In this document: positions 1 to 10,643 of the stretch, piece by piece
Numbering within the stretch: the first letter of the stretch is position 1
How the letters are laid out: each line of letters opens with the position of its first letter
DNA from: Cellulomonas sp. NS3
GTDB lineage: Bacteria > Actinomycetota > Actinomycetes > Actinomycetales > Cellulomonadaceae
Direction: 5' to 3'
Length of the DNA: 64,000 nt
Assembly: GCF_024757985.1 (NCBI RefSeq)
Contig: NZ_CP103289.1
Location: 1,860,001 to 1,924,000 of the forward strand
Notes under the pieces: generated by a model
Told to the model about the DNA's origin: nothing
Database searches by the model: none
The model's input: only the letters and a program-made list of their open reading frames with translations
Position numbers and translations under genes: made by a program

Positions 1-36
1 CCCGCCGCCGACGCCGCCGAGGACGAGCAGGCCTGA
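1..36 (+). CDS. rpsP: 30S ribosomal protein S16, C-terminal end (partial)
   Basis: Only the last eleven codons and the TGA stop are inside the window, reading PAADAAEDEQA. Actinobacterial S16 proteins carry an acidic Ala/Glu-rich tail of this kind, and the gene directly before khpA-rimM-trmD-rplS is S16 in this phylum. The identification therefore rests mainly on synteny. The stop codon overlaps the ATG of khpA by one base, which suggests translational coupling. Confidence 0.75.
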   Translation, partial: PAADAAEDEQA

Positions 37-275
37 TGCTCGACGACGCGCTCGAGCACCTCGTGCGGGGCATCGTCGACCACCCGGACGACGTGCAGGT
101 CCGCACGAAGACGCTGCGTCGCGGTGAGCTGCTCGAGGTCCGGGTGCACCCCGACGACCTCGGCCGGGTCATCGGGCGCGGCGGTCGCACGGCGCGTGCG
201 CTGCGCACCGTCGTCGGCGCCCTCTCGACGGAAGGCCCGGTCCGGGTCGACGTCGTGGACGTCGACCGCCGCTGA
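36..275 (+). CDS. khpA: KhpA, KH-domain RNA-binding protein
   Basis: A 79-residue protein that is essentially one KH domain. The GxxG loop is visible as GRVIGRGGRTARAL near residues 45-60, within the usual KH fold for single-stranded RNA binding. KhpA normally acts with KhpB (Jag) as a global RNA-binding pair affecting cell elongation and RNA stability. It lies between rpsP and rimM, the standard place in Gram-positive bacteria, and its ATG overlaps the rpsP stop. Length matches the family (75-85 aa). A strong hairpin follows the gene. Confidence 0.93.
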   Translation: MLDDALEHLVRGIVDHPDDVQVRTKTLRRGELLEVRVHPDDLGRVIGRGGRTARALRTVVGALSTEGPVRVDVVDVDRR

Positions 276-298
276 GCTGTCGACCACCGTCGACCACA

Positions 299-338
299 CC
301 GAGAGGCCCGGCCCCTACCCTGGGGCCGGGCCTCTCGG
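299..338 (+). terminator. GC-rich hairpin after khpA
   Basis: A perfect 17-bp inverted repeat (299-315 with 322-338, 6-nt loop) sits between khpA and rimM. There is no T-tract. It could be a U-tail-less terminator, an attenuator, or an RNA processing or stability element separating rpsP-khpA from rimM-trmD. Confidence 0.6.
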
Positions 339-425
339 CGTCCCGCCCGTCGTCCCCGGCCGCCGCGCCGCTCCGCGTAACCCGTGCCGTCGACCGCCGG
401 CCCGCCCGCCCTGGAAGGAACCCCG

Positions 426-992
426 ATGCTGCTGACCGTCGCGAGGATCGTGCGCGCCCACGGGCTGCGCGGCGAGGTCGCGCTCGACCTGCGCACCGAC
501 GCGCCCGAGGAGCGGCTGGCAGCCGGGACCGTCCTCGTCACCGAGCCCGCGTCGGCCGGCCCGCTCACGGTCGCCCGGACGCGCGTGCAGCACGACCGCT
601 GGTTCGTCACGTTCGCCGAGGCGTCCGACCGCACCGCCGCGGAGGCGCTGCGCGGCGTCGACCTGCTCGCCGAGGAGGACGCCTCGGACGACGAGGACGC
701 GTGGTACCCGCACGAGCTCGCGGGCCTGCGCGCCGAGCACGTCGACGGCACGCTGCTCGGCGAGGTCGTCGGCCTCGAGCACCTGCCCGCGCACGACCTG
801 CTCGTGGTGCGCGAGCCGTCGGGGGAGCGCACGCTCGTGCCGTTCGTCCGGGCGATCGTGCCGGTCGTCGACGTGCCGGGGGGCCGCGTGGTGCTCGACC
901 CGCCGGCGGGGCTCATGGCGTCCGACGCGGAGAACATGGTCGTGAGCGACGAGACGAGCGGCGCGCCGGAGCCGTCCGGCGACGAGGGCTGA
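426..992 (+). CDS. rimM: Ribosome maturation factor RimM
   Basis: A 188-residue protein with an N-terminal RimM domain (starting [18 protein letters not shown]) and a C-terminal PRC-barrel (around [11 protein letters not shown] to VLDPPAGL). RimM binds S19 and assists maturation of the 30S head. The ATG at 426 is chosen because GGAAGGAA lies just upstream and the RimM domain begins at once; an in-frame ATG at 384 would add 14 Pro/Ala-rich residues unlike the family. trmD follows after one base, so the two are surely co-translated. Confidence 0.96.
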   Translation: MLLTVARIVRAHGLRGEVALDLRTDAPEERLAAGTVLVTEPASAGPLTVARTRVQHDRWFVTFAEASDRTAAEALRGVDLLAEEDASDDEDAWYPHELAGLRAEHVDGTLLGEVVGLEHLPAHDLLVVREPSGERTLVPFVRAIVPVVDVPGGRVVLDPPAGLMASDAENMVVSDETSGAPEPSGDEG

Positions 993-993
993 C

Positions 994-1854
994 GTGCGCA
1001 TCGACGTCGTCACGATCTTCCCCGAGTACCTCGCACCGCTCGACCTCTCGCTCGTCGGCAAGGCGCGCAGCGCCGGGATCCTCGACCTGCGGGTGCACGA
1101 CCTGCGCACGTGGACGACCGACCGCCACCGCACCGTCGACGACACGCCGTTCGGCGGGGGCGCCGGCATGGTCATGCGCCCGGACGTGTGGGGGACCGCG
1201 CTCGACGAGGTGCTCGCCGGGGGCGGTCACCTGCTGGTGCCGACGCCGTCGGGCGCGCCGCTGACCCAACGCACCGCGGAGCGCCTCGCGGGCGAGGACC
1301 ACCTCGTCCTCGCCTGCGGCCGCTACGAGGGCATCGACGCGCGGGTCGCCGAGCACTACCGCACCGTCCCCGGCGTCCAGGTCAGCGAGTTCTCGCTCGG
1401 CGACTACGTGCTCAACGGGGGAGAGGTCGCGGCGCTCGTGCTGGTCGAGGCGGTCGCCCGCCTGCTGCCGGGCGTCGTCGGGAACCCCGCCTCCCTGGTC
1501 GAGGAGTCGCACGGCGCGGCGGGGCTGCTCGAGTACCCCGTGTACACCAAGCCGCCGCGCTGGGCGGGCCTCGACGTGCCCGAGGTGCTGCTCTCGGGCC
1601 ACCACGCGCGCATCGAGCGGTGGCGGCGCGACGAGGCGCTCGCCCGCACGGCCGAGCGCCGGCCGGACCTCGTGCGGGTGCTCGACGTCGGGCTGCTCGA
1701 CGCGCGCGACCGGGCGGTGCTCGCGGAGGCCGGGTGGGTCGTGGCCGACGGGCGGCTGACGCCCGTGGCTGCGGTCGAGGCCGAGGCCCACCCCGAGGCC
1801 GACCATGATGCCGACACGGAGCCGGACCTTCCCGCGGGCGCGCCGCAGGGCTGA
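994..1854 (+). CDS. trmD: tRNA (guanine37-N1)-methyltransferase TrmD
   Basis: A 286-residue SPOUT methyltransferase that makes m1G37 in tRNAs to prevent frameshifting. The knot motifs are visible: [13 protein letters not shown] and then [15 protein letters not shown], which form the SAM and tRNA site. The start is GTG at 994, one base after the rimM stop, and [12 protein letters not shown] is the typical N-terminus. The last 35 residues are a low-complexity acidic and His-rich tail outside the conserved enzyme core. Confidence 0.97.
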   Translation: MRIDVVTIFPEYLAPLDLSLVGKARSAGILDLRVHDLRTWTTDRHRTVDDTPFGGGAGMVMRPDVWGTALDEVLAGGGHLLVPTPSGAPLTQRTAERLAGEDHLVLACGRYEGIDARVAEHYRTVPGVQVSEFSLGDYVLNGGEVAALVLVEAVARLLPGVVGNPASLVEESHGAAGLLEYPVYTKPPRWAGLDVPEVLLSGHHARIERWRRDEALARTAERRPDLVRVLDVGLLDARDRAVLAEAGWVVADGRLTPVAAVEAEAHPEADHDADTEPDLPAGAPQG

Positions 1855-1890
1855 GTGCCGGGCGGTTTCCGGTCGCTGACGGGCGTGTGG

Positions 1891-2093
1891 CAGACTGGTC
1901 CGTTGGTGCGCACCGGCTGCGTCTCTGCCACAGGGGAGACGACCACGGCCGCTCGTCCCCGGTCCGCCGGGTCCGACGCACCGTCCATGAGCCATCGGGA
2001 CGCCCGCGCGGTCCGGTCAGACCACGTCTGACGGGTCGGCGGAGCGCCCTCGACGACGCGCCTGACCTGTGGCAGCGCGAGAGAGTGAACACC
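1891..2093 (+). promoter_or_regulatory. rplS leader with putative promoter
   Basis: About 240 nt separate trmD from rplS. A -10-like CAGACT at 1891-1896 would give a transcript with a leader of roughly 190 nt. The leader contains short inverted repeats (for example GTCTC...GAGAC around 1920-1940). Ribosomal protein leaders are often autoregulatory, but no known rplS leader motif could be matched by eye. Confidence 0.4.
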
Positions 2094-2459
2094 ATGCACA
2101 CGCTCGACCCCGTCGACGCAGCCTCGCTGCGCTCCGACATCCCCGCCTTCCGCCCGGGCGACACCCTCAAGGTGAACGTCAAGGTCGTCGAGGGCAACCG
2201 CTCCCGCATCCAGGCGTTCCAGGGCGTCGTCATCTCGCGTCACGGCGGCGGCGTCGGCGAGACCTTCACGGTCCGCAAGGTCAGCTTCGGCGTCGGCGTC
2301 GAGCGCATGTTCCCCGTGCACTCGCCCAGCCTGGAGTCGATCGAGGTCGTCACCCGTGGTGACGTCCGCCGCGCGAAGCTCTACTACCTGCGCGCCCTTC
2401 GCGGCAAGAAGGCGAAGATCAAGGAGAAGCGCGACTCGGTGCCGGCCAAGAAGGCCTGA
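2094..2459 (+). CDS. rplS: 50S ribosomal protein L19
   Basis: A 121-residue protein with the L19 signature running through [20 protein letters not shown] and the basic C-terminus [20 protein letters not shown]. It sits at the 30S-50S interface. The ATG at 2094 is preceded by GAGAGAG; an in-frame GTG at 2085 is possible but leaves no space for a ribosome-binding site. The gene has its own leader, and a hairpin follows it. Confidence 0.97.
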   Translation: MHTLDPVDAASLRSDIPAFRPGDTLKVNVKVVEGNRSRIQAFQGVVISRHGGGVGETFTVRKVSFGVGVERMFPVHSPSLESIEVVTRGDVRRAKLYYLRALRGKKAKIKEKRDSVPAKKA

Positions 2460-2478
2460 CGCACCTCGCACGGCTCGC

Positions 2479-2510
2479 ACGGGCGGTCACCGGTCTCGGT
2501 GGCCGCCCGT
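2479..2510 (+). terminator. Hairpin after rplS
   Basis: A 13-bp stem (2479-2491 with 2498-2510, one G-U pair, 6-nt loop) lies 20 nt after the L19 stop. There is no T-tract. It probably ends the rimM-trmD-rplS transcript. Confidence 0.55.
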
Positions 2511-2568
2511 CGGCGTCCCGGCGCTCGCGCGAACGTGCTGCAGCCGCTCCGCGGACGGCCGTCGCCGC

Positions 2569-2610
2569 GTGGTCGGGCGCGACCGGTCGGTGGTCGGGCG
2601 CGACCGGCCG
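2569..2610. repeat. Two tandem 21-bp repeats upstream of lepB
   Basis: Two adjacent copies of GTGGTCGGGCGCGACCGG plus YCG differ at one base. Each contains the inverted repeat GGTCG-N4-CGACC. They lie 47 bp before the lepB start, a place where paired operator sites could act, but no regulator can be named. Confidence 0.7.
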
Positions 2611-2656
2611 GTGGGACGTCGCGCCCGTACCGGCCGAGGCATGGAAGAGTGGTCGG

Positions 2657-3417
2657 GTGACCGACCAGGACGCCGCGGAGCGTGACGACACGACCTTCCC
2701 CGAGGGCAGCCGACCCGAGCGCCGCGGGCAGGCGCGCAAGCCCGCGCGGAGCTCGGGGCTCGCGTGGCTGCGCGAGTCGGTGATCATCCTGGTCAGCGCG
2801 CTCCTGCTGTCGCTGATCGTCAAGACGTTCCTCGTGCAGGCGTTCTTCATCCCGAGCGAGTCCATGCACGAGACGCTCATCGAGGGCGACCGCGTGCTGG
2901 TGAGCAAGCTGCGCCCGGGTCCCTTCGACCTGCGCCGCGGCGACATCGTCGTGTTCAAGGACCCCGGCGGCTGGCTGAGCGGGGCCACGGCGCCCCAGCC
3001 CAGCGAGGCGCGCAAGGTCGTCAACGAGGCGCTCACCTTCGTGGGCCTCCTGCCGCAGGACGCGGGCGAGCACCTGATCAAGCGCATCATCGGCCTGCCC
3101 GGCGACCAGGTCGCCTGCGAGGGCGACGGGGCCCCGGTCACGGTCAACGGCGTGCCGCTCGACGAGCCGTACCTGGCCCCGGGCGCCGTCCCGAGCATCA
3201 GCGCGTTCGACATCACCGTCCCCGAGGGCACGCTGTGGCTCATGGGCGACAACCGCGGCGCCTCCGCCGACTCCCGCGCGAACATGGGCTCCCCGGGCGG
3301 GCCGTACATGCCCGTCGAGAACGTCGTCGGCACGGCGTTCGTGACCGTCTGGCCCTTCGACCGCGCCGGGACGCTCACGAACCCCACGGACACGTTCGCG
3401 GCCGTGCCGGACCCCGC

Positions 3418-3421
<4 letters not shown>
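2657..3421 (+). CDS. lepB: Signal peptidase I
   Basis: A 254-residue membrane serine protease that cleaves Sec and Tat signal peptides outside the membrane. It has a 35-residue charged cytoplasmic tail, one membrane segment at about 40-62, the nucleophile Ser69 in FFIPSESM, the general base Lys142 in [12 protein letters not shown], and the C-terminal box [12 protein letters not shown]. The GTG start at 2657 is the only sensible one for the tail and helix. The stop overlaps the rnhB ATG (ATGA). Confidence 0.95.
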
Positions 3422-4392
<971 letters not shown>

Positions 4393-4465
4393 ACCTCGCG
4401 GCGGGTGCGGTCGCGAGCCGGCCTCCGCGCGCGGGACGGGCTCGACGATGGGGGATGATGACCGG

Positions 4466-4789
4466 GTGAGTGCGGAAGACCTCGAGAACTACGAGACCGA
4501 CATGGAGCTCGCGCTCTACCGCGAGTACCGGGACGTGGTCGGGCTCTTCTCGTACGTCGTGGAGACCGAGCGCCGGTTCTACCTCGCCAACCAGGTCGAC
4601 CTGCAGGTGCGGTCGGCCGCGGGCGAGGTGTACTTCGAGCTCGCGCTCGCCGACGCCTGGGTGTGGGACGTCTACCGCTCCGCACGGTTCGTGAAGTCGG
4701 TGCGTGTCGTGACGTTCAAGGACGTCAACGTCGAGGAGCTCGCGAAGGCGGAGCTCGACCTGGGTGGCGGACCCGGCTTCTCCCGCTGA
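4466..4789 (+). CDS. DUF2469 conserved actinobacterial protein
   Basis: A 107-residue protein of a family found across Actinobacteria next to rnhB and yraN; its function is unknown. The conserved text runs through SAEDLENYETDMELALYREY and FLANQVDLQV-like segments. GTG 4466 is chosen over ATG 4448 because the family begins SAEDLENYE. GATGAT, a possible -10, ends six bases before this GTG, and GGGGGA could instead serve as a ribosome-binding site. About 190 nt with no clear feature separate it from yraN. Confidence 0.9.
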   Translation: MSAEDLENYETDMELALYREYRDVVGLFSYVVETERRFYLANQVDLQVRSAAGEVYFELALADAWVWDVYRSARFVKSVRVVTFKDVNVEELAKAELDLGGGPGFSR

Positions 4790-4983
4790 CCCGGCCCTGC
4801 GAGCCCTGCCTCGAGCCCAGCCCCGGCGGGACGACCTCGAGGCGCACCGCGGCGCCCTGACCTCTCGGCGGTCCCCTCCGCCCACCCACAGCCCCGCGCG
4901 GTCGCCGGGCGGCCGCCGGTCCGCGACGCGCGCCCTCCGACGGCGTCGACGGTCCGCGAGCATCTCCCGCGGAGGTGGTCGCC

Positions 4984-5343
4984 ATGCGGGCGAAGGACGC
5001 GGTCGGCAGGTACGGGGAGGACGTCGCGGCGGCGTGGGCGTGCGACGCCGGGTGGACGGTGCTCGACCGGAACTGGCGGGGCGACGGCGGCGAGCTCGAC
5101 CTCGTCGCGCTCGACGGCGACGAGCTGGTGGCCGTCGAGGTCAAGACCCGGCGCAGCACCGCGTTCGGGCACCCGGCGGAGGCCGTGACCGCGCGCAAGC
5201 TCGCGCGCATCCGTCGCCTGACGGCGCAGTGGCTCGCCACGCACGACACCCGCCCGACGTCCGTGCGCATCGACGTGATCGCGATCCTGCTGCGGCGGGG
5301 CGAGCCGCTCGTGCTCGAGCACCTCGCGGGCGTGGTCCGGTGA
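4984..5343 (+). CDS. UPF0102 / YraN family putative endonuclease
   Basis: A 119-residue protein with the restriction-endonuclease-like core: GRYGEDVAAAWA, then GGELDLVALDG and VAVEVKTRR, giving the E-D-ExK active-site pattern. The family is thought to be a Holliday-junction-resolvase-like nuclease but its role is unproven. GGAGG at 4971-4975 supports the ATG at 4984 over the upstream GTG 4975. The stop overlaps the GTG of yifB, so yraN-yifB-dprA form a coupled DNA-processing operon. Confidence 0.92.
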   Translation: MRAKDAVGRYGEDVAAAWACDAGWTVLDRNWRGDGGELDLVALDGDELVAVEVKTRRSTAFGHPAEAVTARKLARIRRLTAQWLATHDTRPTSVRIDVIAILLRRGEPLVLEHLAGVVR

Positions 5344-6878
5344 CGCTCGGGCGCACGGTCGCCGTCGCGCTGCGCGGCCTGACCGGCCACGTCGTCGAGG
5401 TCGAGGCGCACCTGGCTGCGTCGCTGCCGGCGTTCACGCTCGTCGGGCTGCCCGACGCCGCGCTCGCCGAGGCACGCGACCGCGTCCGGGCAGCCGTGAC
5501 GTCGAGCGGGCTCGCGTGGCCCAACCGGCGGATCACGGTGAACCTGTCACCCGCGACGCTGCCGAAGTCCGGCTCGGCGTTCGACCTCGCGATCGCCGTC
5601 GCGACGCTCGCCGGGGCAGGGCTCGTGCGTCCCGAGGCGGTGTCCGGGGTCGTGCACCTCGGCGAGCTCGGCCTCGACGGACGCCTGCGGCCCGTCCGCG
5701 GCGTCCTGCCCGCCGTGGCCGCCGCGGTGCAGGCCGGCCACCCCCACGTCGTCGTCCCCGTCGCCAACGAGGCCGAGGCCCTGCTCGTCCCGGGCGCCCG
5801 CGTCGTGGGTGCGCGCAGCCTCGCGGAGGTCGCCCACCGGTACGGCGCCGACCTGGACGTCCCGGACGTCGTCGCGGTCGGTGCCGAGCACCTGGAGCCC
5901 GGATCGCCCGGGCCGGCGGCGGACCTCGCCGACGTCCTCGGGCAGGACGACGCCAGGGTCGCGCTCGAGGTCGCGGCGGCGGGCGGGCACCACCTGCTCA
6001 TGGTCGGACCGCCGGGCGCGGGCAAGACGATGCTCGCCGCCCGGCTGCCGGGGCTCCTGCCCGACCTCACGGAGACGGAGGCGGTCGAGGTCACCGCCGT
6101 GCACTCGGTCGCCGGCACGTTCGACCCGCGCGGCGGACTCGTGCGGCGGCCGCCGTACGAGGACCCGCACCACACCGCGACGCCGGCGAGCATCGTGGGT
6201 GGCGGCTCCGGCGTCCCCCGGCCCGGTGCCGCGTCCCGCGCACACCGCGGGGTGCTCTTCATGGACGAGGCGCCCGAGTTCTCGACCGCCGTGCTCCAGA
6301 CGCTGCGCCAGCCGCTCGAGCACGGGGAGCTGGTCCTGCACCGCGCGGCCGGGGTCGCGCGCTACCCGGCCCGCTTCCAGCTCGTCATGGCCGCCAACCC
6401 GTGCCCGTGCGGGCGGGCCGTCGGCAAGGGGCTCGACTGCACGTGCCGCTCCGAGCAGCGCCGCCGGTACTTCAGCAAGCTGTCGGGCCCCCTGCTCGAC
6501 CGCGTCGACCTCCAGGTCGACGTGCAGCCTGTGCCCCGGGCGGCCCTCGCCGGAGCGTCCGTCGCCGAGAGCACCGCCGTGGTCGCCGCCCGCGTCGCAC
6601 GCGCCCGCGAGGCGCAGACGGAGCGCCTGGCCGGGACCACGTGGCGCACCAACGCCGACGTGCCGGGCCGCTGGCTGCGCGCGCGGCTCGGGCCCGACCG
6701 CGTGCTGGTGCTCGACCTCGACCGCGCGTTCGACCGCGGGCTGCTGAGCCTGCGCGGCGTGGACCGTGTCCTGCGGGTCGCGTGGACCCTCGCCGACCTC
6801 GCGGGCCGGGACGCGCCGAACCGCACGGACATCGGTCACGCGCTGCTGCTGCGCACCCGTGGGCAGGCGGCCGGATGA
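5340..6878 (+). CDS. YifB/ComM family Mg-chelatase-like AAA+ ATPase
   Basis: A 512-residue protein. The N-terminal Lon-protease-like fold domain (1-190) contains the LVGLPDAALAEARDRVRAA motif. The AAA+ module has Walker A VGPPGAGKT at 222-230 and Walker B LFMDEAPEF, followed by the NPCPCG and DCTC cysteines typical of the family. In other bacteria ComM is a branch-migration helicase that helps integrate incoming DNA during transformation. GTG 5340 overlaps the yraN stop (GTGA) and its own stop overlaps dprA (ATGA). Confidence 0.94.
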   Translation: MTLGRTVAVALRGLTGHVVEVEAHLAASLPAFTLVGLPDAALAEARDRVRAAVTSSGLAWPNRRITVNLSPATLPKSGSAFDLAIAVATLAGAGLVRPEAVSGVVHLGELGLDGRLRPVRGVLPAVAAAVQAGHPHVVVPVANEAEALLVPGARVVGARSLAEVAHRYGADLDVPDVVAVGAEHLEPGSPGPAADLADVLGQDDARVALEVAAAGGHHLLMVGPPGAGKTMLAARLPGLLPDLTETEAVEVTAVHSVAGTFDPRGGLVRRPPYEDPHHTATPASIVGGGSGVPRPGAASRAHRGVLFMDEAPEFSTAVLQTLRQPLEHGELVLHRAAGVARYPARFQLVMAANPCPCGRAVGKGLDCTCRSEQRRRYFSKLSGPLLDRVDLQVDVQPVPRAALAGASVAESTAVVAARVARAREAQTERLAGTTWRTNADVPGRWLRARLGPDRVLVLDLDRAFDRGLLSLRGVDRVLRVAWTLADLAGRDAPNRTDIGHALLLRTRGQAAG

Positions 6879-8074
6879 CGGCCGCGCGGGGGAGCGGCAC
6901 CGAGGAGATGCTCGCGCGCGCCGCCTGGAGCCGGCTCGTGGAACCCGGAGACGCGGTCGCCGGGGCGCTCGTGCACGCCCTGGGAGCGCGTGAGTCGCTC
7001 GACTGGATCCGCTGGGCGGCGACCAGCGGGCGCGCGGAGTCTGCCGTCCAGACGCTCGTCGCACGCGAGGACGAGGCGCTCGCGCCGCTGCGACGGCGCC
7101 TCGGCGCGGCGCTCGCACGCTGGGAGCCGCGGCTCGCCGCCCTCGAGCCGGCGCAGGAGATCGAGCACGTGCACCGGCTGGGCGGGCGGTTCCTCCACCC
7201 GGGCGCTCCCGGCTGGCCAACCGGCCTCGACGACCTCGGCGCGGCCGCACCGCTGGGCCTCTGGCAGCGTGGCCGGCCGGAGCTCGACCGCCTGCTGACC
7301 CGCTCCGTCGCGCTCGTCGGCGCTCGCGCCTCGACCGCCTACGGCGACCGGGTCGCGGTCGACCTCGCCGACGGGCTCGCCGGCAGCGGCGTGTGCGTCG
7401 TGTCCGGCGGCGCGTACGGGATCGACGCCGCTGCGCACCGCGGGGCGCTCGCGGGTGGGGGCGCGACCGTCGCGCTGCTCGCCGGCGGGGTCGACCGCGC
7501 CTACCCGGCCGGCAACGCGCCGCTGCTCGAACGCGTCCTGGAGCAGGGCGGCTCGGTGCTCAGCGAGGTGCCCCCGGGCGGCGTCCCAAGCCGCAGCAGG
7601 TTCCTGATGCGGAACCGGCTGATCGCCGCGGTCAGCAGGGCGACGGTCGTCGTCGAGGCCGCGTGGCGCTCGGGGGCGCTGAGCACCGCGCACCACGCCG
7701 CAGCCCTCCTGCGCCCGCTCGGTGCCGTCCCGGGGCCCGTGACGTCCGTCGCGTCCGCCGGATGTCACCGCCTGCTGCGCGAGGGCGCGGCGATCTGCGT
7801 GACGGACGCCGCGGAGGTGCTCGAGCTCGCCGGACCGCTCGGCACGGCGCCCGAGGAGCGGCACGAGCAGGCCCGCCCGCATGACGGTCTGGACTGGGTC
7901 GCGGACCGCGTGCTCGACGCGCTGTCCCTGCGGTCCGCGGCCGACGTCGACACGCTCGCGCGTCGCGCCGGCCTGTCGCCGGGGGACGTCCGCGGTGCGC
8001 TCGGGACCCTCGAGCTCGCACGTCTCGCCGAGCTGCGGGCGACCGGGTGGCGCCGGACGCGCGCGGTCACGTGA
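6875..8074 (+). CDS. dprA: DNA-processing protein DprA
   Basis: A 399-residue protein. The Rossmann-like DprA/Smf core begins at SVALVGARASTAYGDR and includes SGGAYGIDAAAHRGAL, AGGVDRAYPAGN and FLMRNRLIAAVS, which bind single-stranded DNA and load RecA. A C-terminal winged-helix domain (about 330-395) is present. DprA protects imported ssDNA in transformation, though it is also found in bacteria not known to be competent. It is the last gene of the yraN-yifB-dprA operon, and no other competence genes are in the window. Confidence 0.95.
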   Translation: MTAARGSGTEEMLARAAWSRLVEPGDAVAGALVHALGARESLDWIRWAATSGRAESAVQTLVAREDEALAPLRRRLGAALARWEPRLAALEPAQEIEHVHRLGGRFLHPGAPGWPTGLDDLGAAAPLGLWQRGRPELDRLLTRSVALVGARASTAYGDRVAVDLADGLAGSGVCVVSGGAYGIDAAAHRGALAGGGATVALLAGGVDRAYPAGNAPLLERVLEQGGSVLSEVPPGGVPSRSRFLMRNRLIAAVSRATVVVEAAWRSGALSTAHHAAALLRPLGAVPGPVTSVASAGCHRLLREGAAICVTDAAEVLELAGPLGTAPEERHEQARPHDGLDWVADRVLDALSLRSAADVDTLARRAGLSPGDVRGALGTLELARLAELRATGWRRTRAVT

Positions 8075-8562
<488 letters not shown>

Positions 8563-9495
8563 ATGCAGACGGCGACGGGGGTCACGGAGGCGGCTCCGGC
8601 CGTCCGGCTCACGGCCGACTTCGCACTCCACCTCCGCGCTCAGCGAGGGCTCTCGGACCACACCGTCCGGGCCTACGTGGGCGACGTCGAGCACCTGCTC
8701 GCCCATGCCGCGCGCCACGGCCGCGCCGACCTCGGCGACATCGACCTGACGGTGCTGCGCGGCTGGCTCGCCGCCATGTCGACGGCCCAGCGCAGCCGGG
8801 CGACGCTCGCCCGTCGGGGCGCCGCGGTCCGCACGTTCTTCGACTGGGCGGTGCGTACCGGCCGCGTCGCGACCGACCCCGCGCTGCGGCTCGCGAGCGC
8901 GCGCCCCACCGTCGCGCTCCCCACGGTCCTCGGGGTCGACGACGCGGCCCGCCTGCTCGAGGTCGCCCGCACGCGTGCCGACGACGCCGACCCGGTGCAC
9001 CTGCGCGACTGGGCCGCGCTCGAGCTGCTCTACGCCACGGGCGCCCGCGTCGGCGAGCTCTGCCGGGCCGACGTCACCGACGTCGACGTCACCGAGCGCA
9101 CGCTGCACGTCGTCGGCAAGGGCGACAAGGAGCGCGTCGTCCCGTTCGGCCTCCCCGCCGCGGAGGCCGTCGCAGCCTGGCTCTCGACCGGCCGACCCGT
9201 CCTCGCGGAGGGCGGCACCGAGCCGGCGCTGTTCCTCGGCCGCCGCGGGGGCCGCGTCGACCAGCGCCAGCTGCGCGCGGTCGCCCACGACCTCGCGGCG
9301 CTCGCGGGTGTCGACGACATCGCCCCGCACGCCCTGCGCCACAGCGCCGCGACCCACCTCCTCCAGGGGGGTTCCGACCTGCGCAGCGTCCAGGAGGTGC
9401 TGGGTCACGCGAGCCTCGCGACGACCCAGCGGTACACCCACGTCACGGCCGAGCGCCTCCGCTCGTCGTTCGAGCAGGCACACCCACGAGCATGA
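8563..9495 (+). CDS. xerC: Tyrosine recombinase XerC
   Basis: A 310-residue site-specific recombinase that resolves chromosome dimers at dif with XerD. The SAM-like N-terminal domain (15-110) is followed by the catalytic domain with all six residues: Arg162, Lys186, His256, Arg259, His282 and Tyr291. ATG 8563 is preceded by GGTAGGGA; an upstream in-frame ATG at 8506 lacks a ribosome-binding site. Location before whiG and rpsB is the standard chromosomal xerC position in this group, so it is not a phage integrase. Confidence 0.94.
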   Translation: MQTATGVTEAAPAVRLTADFALHLRAQRGLSDHTVRAYVGDVEHLLAHAARHGRADLGDIDLTVLRGWLAAMSTAQRSRATLARRGAAVRTFFDWAVRTGRVATDPALRLASARPTVALPTVLGVDDAARLLEVARTRADDADPVHLRDWAALELLYATGARVGELCRADVTDVDVTERTLHVVGKGDKERVVPFGLPAAEAVAAWLSTGRPVLAEGGTEPALFLGRRGGRVDQRQLRAVAHDLAALAGVDDIAPHALRHSAATHLLQGGSDLRSVQEVLGHASLATTQRYTHVTAERLRSSFEQAHPRA

Positions 9496-10457
9496 CGGAA
9501 TCGGAGAGCACGATGACGGCACAGGCCGAGACGGTCGCGTCCCTCGCTGAGCGCGCCCGGAGCGTGACGGCCCCGGACGGCGTCGTCCCCCAGCCGCACG
9601 CCGCCGCGGTCGTCCCCGCGCACCGGCGGTTGAGCTCGGTGCCTGCGCCGGCGATCCCGGCCGCCGTCCCCGGCGACGTGGACCTGCTCGAGGTCGACCC
9701 GATCGAGGCCGCGTGGCGCGAGTTCAAGGCGACCGGCGACCGCCTGCTGCGCGAGCGGCTGATCCTGCACTACGCCCCGCTCGTGACGTCCGTCGCCTCG
9801 CGCGTCGGCATGCGCCTGCCCAGCACCGTCGAGCAGGCGGACCTCGTCTCGTACGGGATGTTCGGCCTCATCGACGCGATCGAGAAGTACGCGCTCGACC
9901 GCGCCGTGAAGTTCGAGACGTACGCGAGCGCGCGCATCCGCGGGGCGATCATCGACGAGCTGCGGGCGATGGACTGGATCCCGCGCTCCGTGCGCACCAA
10001 GGCCCGCGCGGTCGACCGTGCGTACGCCGAGCTCGAGGGGGAGCTGCACCGCACGCCCAGCGAGCAGGAGGTCGCCGGGCGGCTCGAGATGGGTATCGGC
10101 GAGCTCCGCGGCGTCTTCACCCAGCTCTCGACGGTCAACGTCGTCGCGCTCGACGAGCTCCTCGGCGCCGGTTCGGAGCGCTCGGACAAGGTGAGCCTCG
10201 TCGACACGCTCGGCGACCACCGTGCCCAGGACCCGGCGGGGTCGTTCGAGGCGCAGGAGACCAAGTTCCTGCTGGCGCGGGCGATCGAGCAGCTCGGTGA
10301 GCGCGAGAAGATCGTGCTGGTCCTCTACTACTACGAGGGCATGACCCTCGCGGAGATCGGCCGCGTGCTCGGTGTCACGGAGTCGCGGATCTCGCAGATG
10401 CACACCGCGGCGATGCTGCGGCTGCGCACCAAGCTCACGGAGTCGGACCGCGTCTGA
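9492..10457 (+). CDS. WhiG/FliA-family RNA polymerase sigma factor
   Basis: A 321-residue sigma-28-type factor. Region 2 contains the run from [17 protein letters not shown] to [18 protein letters not shown] and DWIPRSVR, region 3 is around [15 protein letters not shown], and region 4 is the C-terminal helix-turn-helix [17 protein letters not shown]. An 80-residue Ala/Pro-rich N-terminal extension precedes it. The family drives flagellar or motility genes (FliA) or sporulation (WhiG); Cellulomonas includes motile species, so a flagellar role is likely. ATG 9492 overlaps the xerC stop; ATG 9513 after GGAGAG is an alternative. Confidence 0.92.
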   Translation: MTESESTMTAQAETVASLAERARSVTAPDGVVPQPHAAAVVPAHRRLSSVPAPAIPAAVPGDVDLLEVDPIEAAWREFKATGDRLLRERLILHYAPLVTSVASRVGMRLPSTVEQADLVSYGMFGLIDAIEKYALDRAVKFETYASARIRGAIIDELRAMDWIPRSVRTKARAVDRAYAELEGELHRTPSEQEVAGRLEMGIGELRGVFTQLSTVNVVALDELLGAGSERSDKVSLVDTLGDHRAQDPAGSFEAQETKFLLARAIEQLGEREKIVLVLYYYEGMTLAEIGRVLGVTESRISQMHTAAMLRLRTKLTESDRV

Positions 10458-10643
10458 CGGCGTGGCGCGCGCTGCCCCGTCGCCCGTGGTGCCGCGTCAC
10501 TCTGCACACGCCGTCACCCTGCGGCGCCCTGTCACCCGGCGCCCCGAGCTGCCTCGCTGTGCGACGAGGCTCCATCGCCCGTCGCCTCGCTGCCCGGCGC
10601 CGTCCCGTACGGTGACGCGCTGCCGCCCTGACCCCGGCCCGCG

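Noticed and set aside
4984-8074. yraN-yifB-dprA as proof of natural competence
   Set aside because: These genes are present in many non-competent bacteria and no comE or pilus genes are in the window.
8563-9495. Tyrosine recombinase as sign of a prophage or integrative element
   Set aside because: Length, motifs and placement beside the sigma factor and rpsB fit chromosomal XerC; no attachment site or phage genes are seen.
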